A stretch of DNA of 55,780 nt from an uncultured Chitinophagaceae bacterium (GTDB taxonomy: Bacteria > Bacteroidota > Bacteroidia > Chitinophagales > Chitinophagaceae): NCBI GenBank assembly GCA_903895845.1, contig CAITVK010000067.1, positions 1-55,780 on the forward strand, read 5' to 3'. The notes beneath the pieces are model-generated. The model was not told the DNA's origin. It saw nothing but the letters and a program-made list of their open reading frames with translations, and ran no database searches. A program made the translations under genes and the position numbers. This document shows, piece by piece, positions 52,101-55,780 of this stretch. Each line of letters begins with the position of its first letter. Position 1 is the first letter of the stretch.

Positions 52101-55100
52101 CTGTTATTGTAGGTGTAGCTGGTGAAATTGTGAATGCAAATGGAGCAGAAGTTGCTGAATTATACAAGGCATCGGCAGCAACTGAAGCTACTACAGAATA
52201 AGTTCCCACATTTGTTGGCAACGTAGCACTTGTAGCATAAACTGTTGATCCTGTTCCTGAGTAAGCATAAGTAACAGCTCCGGCCGAACCTGTTACACTG
52301 CTTGTTGTTGGACCTTGCGGACTACCATTGTATGTAAAGGAACTTGCTCCTGTAACAGTGATAGTGGAACTCTGTAATAGTACATTAATACTAGTTGAAG
52401 TTGTTACTGTAGCATAATTTACAGCATCTGTCGGTGTAAAAGTAACTGATACACTCGTTGTACCAGCACTCATTATAGTAGAAGGTGTTGTAAAGTCGAA
52501 AGTACCTGCAACACTAGCGGCACCACCACTCAAGGTAGAGCTTGACAATGCCTGACCTGCATATATATCAGAAGCTGTTGGAATTGTTGTAATTGTTGGT
52601 ATAGCTTGACCTATTGTAAAAGGCGTAGCAACTGAACTAGCAGAAACAAAATCGCCATCAGTACTTGCAGCTACCGTTGCTGTAGCAGTATAAGTTCCTG
52701 CATTTGTTGGCAAAGTAGAGCTAGCGGTATAAGTTGTTGATCCGGTTCCGGCATAGATCCAAGTGTACGTTGTTCCAGTACCAGTATTGGTAGCCGTTGT
52801 TGGCCCCTGAGGAATTCCTAAATAATTGTAGCTATCAACCGTTACTGTAACTGTAGGAGTGTCGGCTACTACAGTAATAGCACCAGATACAACACTAAAC
52901 GTATAGTCTATCGAACTCATACCAGAGACATCTGGTGTAATTGTTAAACCTGTAGTACCTGCATCATCAGTATTCGTATAGGTTGTCGTAAAGCTAGGTA
53001 CCCCAGAAATAAAACTAGCATCATCACCTCCCACATAACCAGTTATAGTATAGGTTTCCCCTGCAGTTACATCAGATGGGTCAGTCCCAAAGGTTACCGT
53101 TTGTGCATTAGCTGTAACCGTTAAAGTAACAGGGGTTATAGTGAATGCGAAAGGAGCTGAAGATGCAACATCATAATAAGAGTCTGCAGCTACAGTTGCA
53201 ACTACTTCATAGGTACCAGCATCAGTAGGGGGAGTTGAACTGATGTCGTATGCAGTAGTGCCAGTACCATAATAAGCATAGGTTACTACTCCAGAAGAGC
53301 CAGTTACAGTACTAGAAGATGGCCCTTGAGAACTACTGTTATAAGTGAAAGTAGAAGAACCAGTAACGGTAACACTAGAACTTTGTAAATAAGCATTTAC
53401 GTTCACGCTGGTTGTCACCGAAGTGTAGTTGACTGCATCTGTAGGTGTAAATGTTACAGAAACAGTTGCTGTACCAGCACTTATTACAGTAGAAGGGGTG
53501 GTGAATGAAAACGTTCCAGCAACACTTGCTACCCCGCCGCTTAAAGTTGAGCTAGCTAAAGTTTGCCCTGCGTAGATATCAGATGCGGTTGGATTTGTTG
53601 TGATTGTAGGTGTTAACTGGTCTATTGTAAAAGCAGTAGCCGCAGAAGTTGCAACAGTATAATCCCCATCACTACTTGCAGCAACCGTAGCAGTTGCTGT
53701 ATAGGTTCCTGCATTTGTTGGAGGGGTAGAACTTGCTGCGTAAGAAGTACTACCTGTACCTACATAACTCCAAGTATATGTTGTACCTGTTCCCGTATTA
53801 GTTGCTGTTGTTGGCCCTTGCGAACTACCAGAATAAGGGTATGTACCTACAACAACGGTCACAGTCGGTGTAGCTTGTGTTACAGTAACATTTACAGCAG
53901 ATGTCACAGTAGAATAATCTACAGCATCTGTAGGCGTAAATACAATTGTCTGACTAGCAGTCCCTGCATCAGGTATTCCAGAAGGCTGATAGAATGCAAA
54001 AGTACCAGGGACACTTGCGACCCCACCGCTTAATGTGGAATTAGACAACGTTTGTCCATAAGTGATTGTGGAAGCCGTTGGTAAGGTTGTTATTGTTGTT
54101 GTCACCTGACCAATTGTCAAAGTTCCGGTGGTGTAAGTAATAGAATAATTTCCGGTGCTACCACTAGATAGAGTTAGTGCACTTGGTGTAATTGTATAAT
54201 TTCCAGCTGTAGCAGTTGCCAAGTTTCCAGCAGGAGATCCACTATAAGACAACGTTGCTCCACTGGCAACATCAGTACCTTGCAAACCAACTACAGTAAA
54301 ATTAGTGTTGAGTGTGCCTGATATAGGTGAAGTAGTTCCATAAGTTTTACTTTGATCAGACGCAGTAACTGTCAAAGTAGCCGGACTAACAGTTACACTA
54401 ACATTCCCTGTTACTGTAGTATAGTTAGTACTTGTTGGAGTAAACGTATATGATTGGTTTGCTGTACCAGCATTCGGTGAAGTTGAAGGGGTTGTAAATG
54501 CAAAGCTCCCTCCAACACTTGCCACACCACCACTCAAAGTAGAGCTAGCTAGTGTTTGTCCAAAAGTTATCCCTGTAGCAGTAGGTGCTGTCGTAATAGT
54601 TGTTGTCGCCTGATTGATAGTAAATGCCTGCGTTGTTGCACCTGATGCATAACTGCTTGTGGCAGCTACAGTGGCTGTTGCATTGTAAGTACCTGCGTTG
54701 GTAGGTGGAGTTGAGCTAGCTGCATAGTAAGTGCTTCCTATACCGACATAACTCCAAGTATAGGTTGACCCATTACCCGTATTTGTTGCTACTGTAGGCC
54801 CTTGTGCACTACCATTATATGTATAAGTACCAACGGTGAAACTTACGGTTGGTACTGTAAGTCCTGTTGTAACGGTTACGTTAACACTTCCAACAACAGA
54901 ATTGTAGTTACTAGGCACGCTAGGCGTAAAAGTGTATGACTCTGCAAACGTACCTGTCGTGGTTCCACCTCCAGGTATTGTTGCAGGCGTAGTGAAAGCA
55001 AAGCCCCCTGTTACACTTGCTACCCCTCCACTCAAAGTAGAACTTGCCAATGATTGTCCTTTAACAATATTGGTTGCAGTTGGCTGAGTGGTAATCGTTG

Positions 55101-55780
55101 GTGTTGCTTTGGCTATTGTTAGTGTGCCACTTGTATAAGTAATTGTGTAGTTTGATGCAGAACCACTGCTAAACACAGGCGCACTAGGTACTATCGAAGC
55201 GGCATAAGTCCCAACAGCTGTCGTTGAAGGTACTGTCGCAGAACCACTGTATTGCAAGGTAACACCACTTATCGCATCCGTACCTACCAAACCTACCTTC
55301 GTGAAGGATGTTGTACCAAGACTTAAGGCTGTACCATATGTACCACTCTGTGCACTTGCTGTAATCGTTAAGGCCTTCGCCGCTATAGTAAACATTGTTG
55401 CTGAAGAACTTGCCGAAACATAGTTGCCATTTGCTGCTACTGTGGCTGTTGCAGTATATGTACCGACATTCGTTGGGCGAGTAGCAGTGGGTCCATAAGT
55501 TGTACCGGATGTGCCAACATAACTCCAAGTATAAGCTGTACCTGTACCAGTATTTGTTGCGGTATTAGGTCCATTTGCTGCACCCGAGTAAGTATATGCA
55601 CCAACCGTAACCGTTACAGTTGGTGTCAAACCAATAACTGTTAAGGTTCCGCTTGTGTAAGTAATTGTATAGTTGGCCGAGGAACCACTACTGAATACTG
55701 CTGCGCTCGGTACTATCGAGGCGGCATGAACACCCACAGCAGTTGTTGCAGGTACTGTAGTTGCACCACCGTACTTAAGG
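49120..55780 (-). CDS. Giant repeat protein with MBG/Ig-like domains and T9SS sorting signal (N-terminus outside window)
   Basis: The frame is open to the window end. The apparent GTG start at 55737 is a codon inside a repeat (compare TTAVGTYAAS with TTAVGVHAAS), so the protein begins beyond 55780. From about 55780 to 51380 it consists of beta-sandwich repeats of three kinds: MBG_2-like (YGTALSLGTTSFTKVGLVGT), PTVTVTVGTYTYNGTPQGPT-type and TITTxPTAxxIxxGQTLAS-type repeats. From about 51330 to 49640 it has a C-terminal platform shared with the giant protein at 1-5067, then a Ser/Thr-rich Ig-like domain. The last 80 residues (49123-49363) are a T9SS type A sorting domain (VYPNPVRG, SGKYKVDLYDALGIKVYSN, AAGNYTVRV). 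A surface or biofilm adhesin role is likely. Confidence 0.9.
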   Translation of the reverse strand, partial: LKYGGATTVPATTAVGVHAASIVPSAAVFSSGSSANYTITYTSGTLTVIGLTPTVTVTVGAYTYSGAANGPNTATNTGTGTAYTWSYVGTSGTTYGPTATRPTNVGTYTATATVAANGNYVSASSSATMFTIAAKALTITASAQSGTYGTALSLGTTSFTKVGLVGTDAISGVTLQYSGSATVPSTTAVGTYAASIVPSAPVFSSGSASNYTITYTSGTLTIAKATPTITTQPTATNIVKGQSLASSTLSGGVASVTGGFAFTTPATIPGGGTTTGTFAESYTFTPSVPSNYNSVVGSVNVTVTTGLTVPTVSFTVGTYTYNGSAQGPTVATNTGNGSTYTWSYVGIGSTYYAASSTPPTNAGTYNATATVAATSSYASGATTQAFTINQATTTITTAPTATGITFGQTLASSTLSGGVASVGGSFAFTTPSTSPNAGTANQSYTFTPTSTNYTTVTGNVSVTVSPATLTVTASDQSKTYGTTSPISGTLNTNFTVVGLQGTDVASGATLSYSGSPAGNLATATAGNYTITPSALTLSSGSTGNYSITYTTGTLTIGQVTTTITTLPTASTITYGQTLSNSTLSGGVASVPGTFAFYQPSGIPDAGTASQTIVFTPTDAVDYSTVTSAVNVTVTQATPTVTVVVGTYPYSGSSQGPTTATNTGTGTTYTWSYVGTGSTSYAASSTPPTNAGTYTATATVAASSDGDYTVATSAATAFTIDQLTPTITTNPTASDIYAGQTLASSTLSGGVASVAGTFSFTTPSTVISAGTATVSVTFTPTDAVNYTSVTTSVNVNAYLQSSSVTVTGSSTFTYNSSSQGPSSSTVTGSSGVVTYAYYGTGTTAYDISSTPPTDAGTYEVVATVAADSYYDVASSAPFAFTITPVTLTVTANAQTVTFGTDPSDVTAGETYTITGYVGGDDASFISGVPSFTTTYTNTDDAGTTGLTITPDVSGMSSIDYTFSVVSGAITVVADTPTVTVTVDSYNYLGIPQGPTTATNTGTGTTYTWIYAGTGSTTYTASSTLPTNAGTYTATATVAASTDGDFVSASSVATPFTIGQAIPTITTIPTASDIYAGQALSSSTLSGGAASVAGTFDFTTPSTIMSAGTTSVSVTFTPTDAVNYATVTTSTSINVLLQSSTITVTGASSFTYNGSPQGPTTSSVTGSAGAVTYAYSGTGSTVYATSATLPTNVGTYSVVASVAADALYNSATSAPFAFTISPATPTITVTVGTYTYNGTPQGPTTVTGNTGGGTVTWSYVGTGSTVYSTSSVLPTNAGTYTATASVAASGNYYAATSTATAFTILAATPTIIVTVGTYTYNGTPQGPTTVTGNTGGGTVTWSYVGTGTTSYGPSSTPPTNAGTYTATASVAASGNYGAATSSATAFTIGKAVLTITANALSVPYSTAITYVTGSASYTPTGFVNGETASVISGSVSYTTNYTSTTPAGSTGIIITPDVTSLSASNYSFTAVAGNITVTGTGGIWTGATNTDFGTGSNWSDGNVPSGSDDITIPSTPSNQPVLGANETVNSLNLVGTLSLNGHSFTVGTISGTGYIKGSTSSSLSVGGGTLYFDPSYNTLNNLTITGSTSLANALNIVGVLTPTSGIFTTSGNLTLKSSSETQTAVVGVVGGTVSGNITVERFVAQGLRTFRDLCPEVAGAGSVFTNWQEGGVKTNGYGVFISGVSGYKDSVDASTGFDVSVTGAGSMQTYSSAGWAYPASTKGLALNPYRGYRLLIRGNRSGSLFTTPQPTAMWSDVILRATGSLVTGSVTFNTSGTANGSSDSSYGLSSGANAFSFLGNPYVCPINWNTVTSSHLTSSYWYLDPTFVNTSGNSIYVTYNASLGTVSNTSSKINQYIQPGQAFWVQNDGSGSAPTLTIQESDKVLPSTAAETSIFGTTSLNRIALNLLKNGGSVDGAVVVFRSDLTNELGSWNSHKFSNAGENISILNSGKNLSIEGTSLPKVGDVLQLHLYNLQASTKYQLQLDASIFNGNGVAAYVNDAFLNQRTMLDSTITTINFTTTSDTASYNSRFSIGFIANTLPIKSIVATASISNKIATVKWNTAGEIGQAYFEVEKSDDGKTFTSIGKETAKNTLTASYTATDNNITTSVSYYRIKAVGSAGSINYSNVVKLNTETVGSFVKVYPNPVRGNVFALQLSGLQSGKYKVDLYDALGIKVYSNEFYNGTAEVLSINMGKHLAAGNYTVRVTGEGQSHQTIMIVAE

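Noticed and set aside
55735-55737. GTG as start of the giant MBG gene
   Set aside because: The codon is inside a repeat that continues in frame to the window end, so the gene starts outside the window.
1-55780. tRNA, rRNA or transposase genes
   Set aside because: No cloverleaf-like sequence with a convincing T-loop, no rRNA signature and no DDE or tyrosine recombinase frame was recognised.

Overview
The window looks like a chromosomal segment from the Bacteroidota, most likely a relative of the Chitinophagaceae. The evidence is a type IX secretion (T9SS) C-terminal sorting domain on a giant surface protein, a PID-CTERM-like small protein, several TonB-dependent receptors with N-terminal carboxypeptidase-like domains, a DUF4834-type protein, Bacteroidota-style promoters (TTG, about 20 bases, TAnnTTTG), AT-rich spacers and few Shine-Dalgarno sites. 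No rRNA, tRNA, CRISPR, transposase or integrase gene was seen.

Layout. 1-5067: the N-terminal 1689 codons of a giant secreted protein (LamG-like and cadherin-like domains), cut by the window start. 5598-8069: cysM and lysC. 8210-12470: an accessory island of small hypothetical genes on the minus strand. It includes a GNAT-like gene overlapping a tiny partner gene, and three related ~200-bp intergenic palindromic elements that look like cassette recombination sites. 12686-12937: a 21-bp tandem array. 13132-22831: housekeeping genes uppP, an alpha/beta hydrolase, a GH31 glycosidase, lpxD, a KorA-type oxidoreductase subunit and gatB, plus one small hypothetical gene. 22832-23861: a repeat-dense spacer before recA. 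23862-33334: recA, a single-domain response regulator, two secreted carboxypeptidase-regulatory/plug proteins, purH and a TonB receptor.

33335-34387 is a spacer holding two broken copies of a YHS-domain gene around another 21-bp tandem array. 34388-37454: two membrane proteins with c-type haem domains and a 55-aa membrane protein. 37732-45387 is a metal-flavoured region. A secreted Cys/Lys-rich small protein lies on the plus strand. On the minus strand there is a compact run: Cys-rich protein, membrane protein, siderophore-type TonB receptor, PepSY protein, YHS lipoprotein, SCO-like protein, a second Cys-rich paralogue, an AraC regulator and four tiny ORFs. This fits uptake of a metal (iron or copper) at the outer membrane and its handling in the periplasm, possibly for cytochrome oxidase assembly. 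45828-48700: a nucleotidyltransferase/GHMP-kinase fusion, a chromate transporter and a DUF4834-like protein. 48804-55780: a PID-CTERM-like small protein and a second giant protein made of MBG/Ig-like repeats with a T9SS signal. Its start lies beyond the window.

The two giant proteins at the window edges share a homologous C-terminal platform but carry different N-terminal repeat domains. Less expected features are the cassette-like array, three unrelated tandem arrays that share a 21-bp period, the YHS gene copies in different states of decay, and the run of tiny membrane-protein genes behind the AraC regulator.
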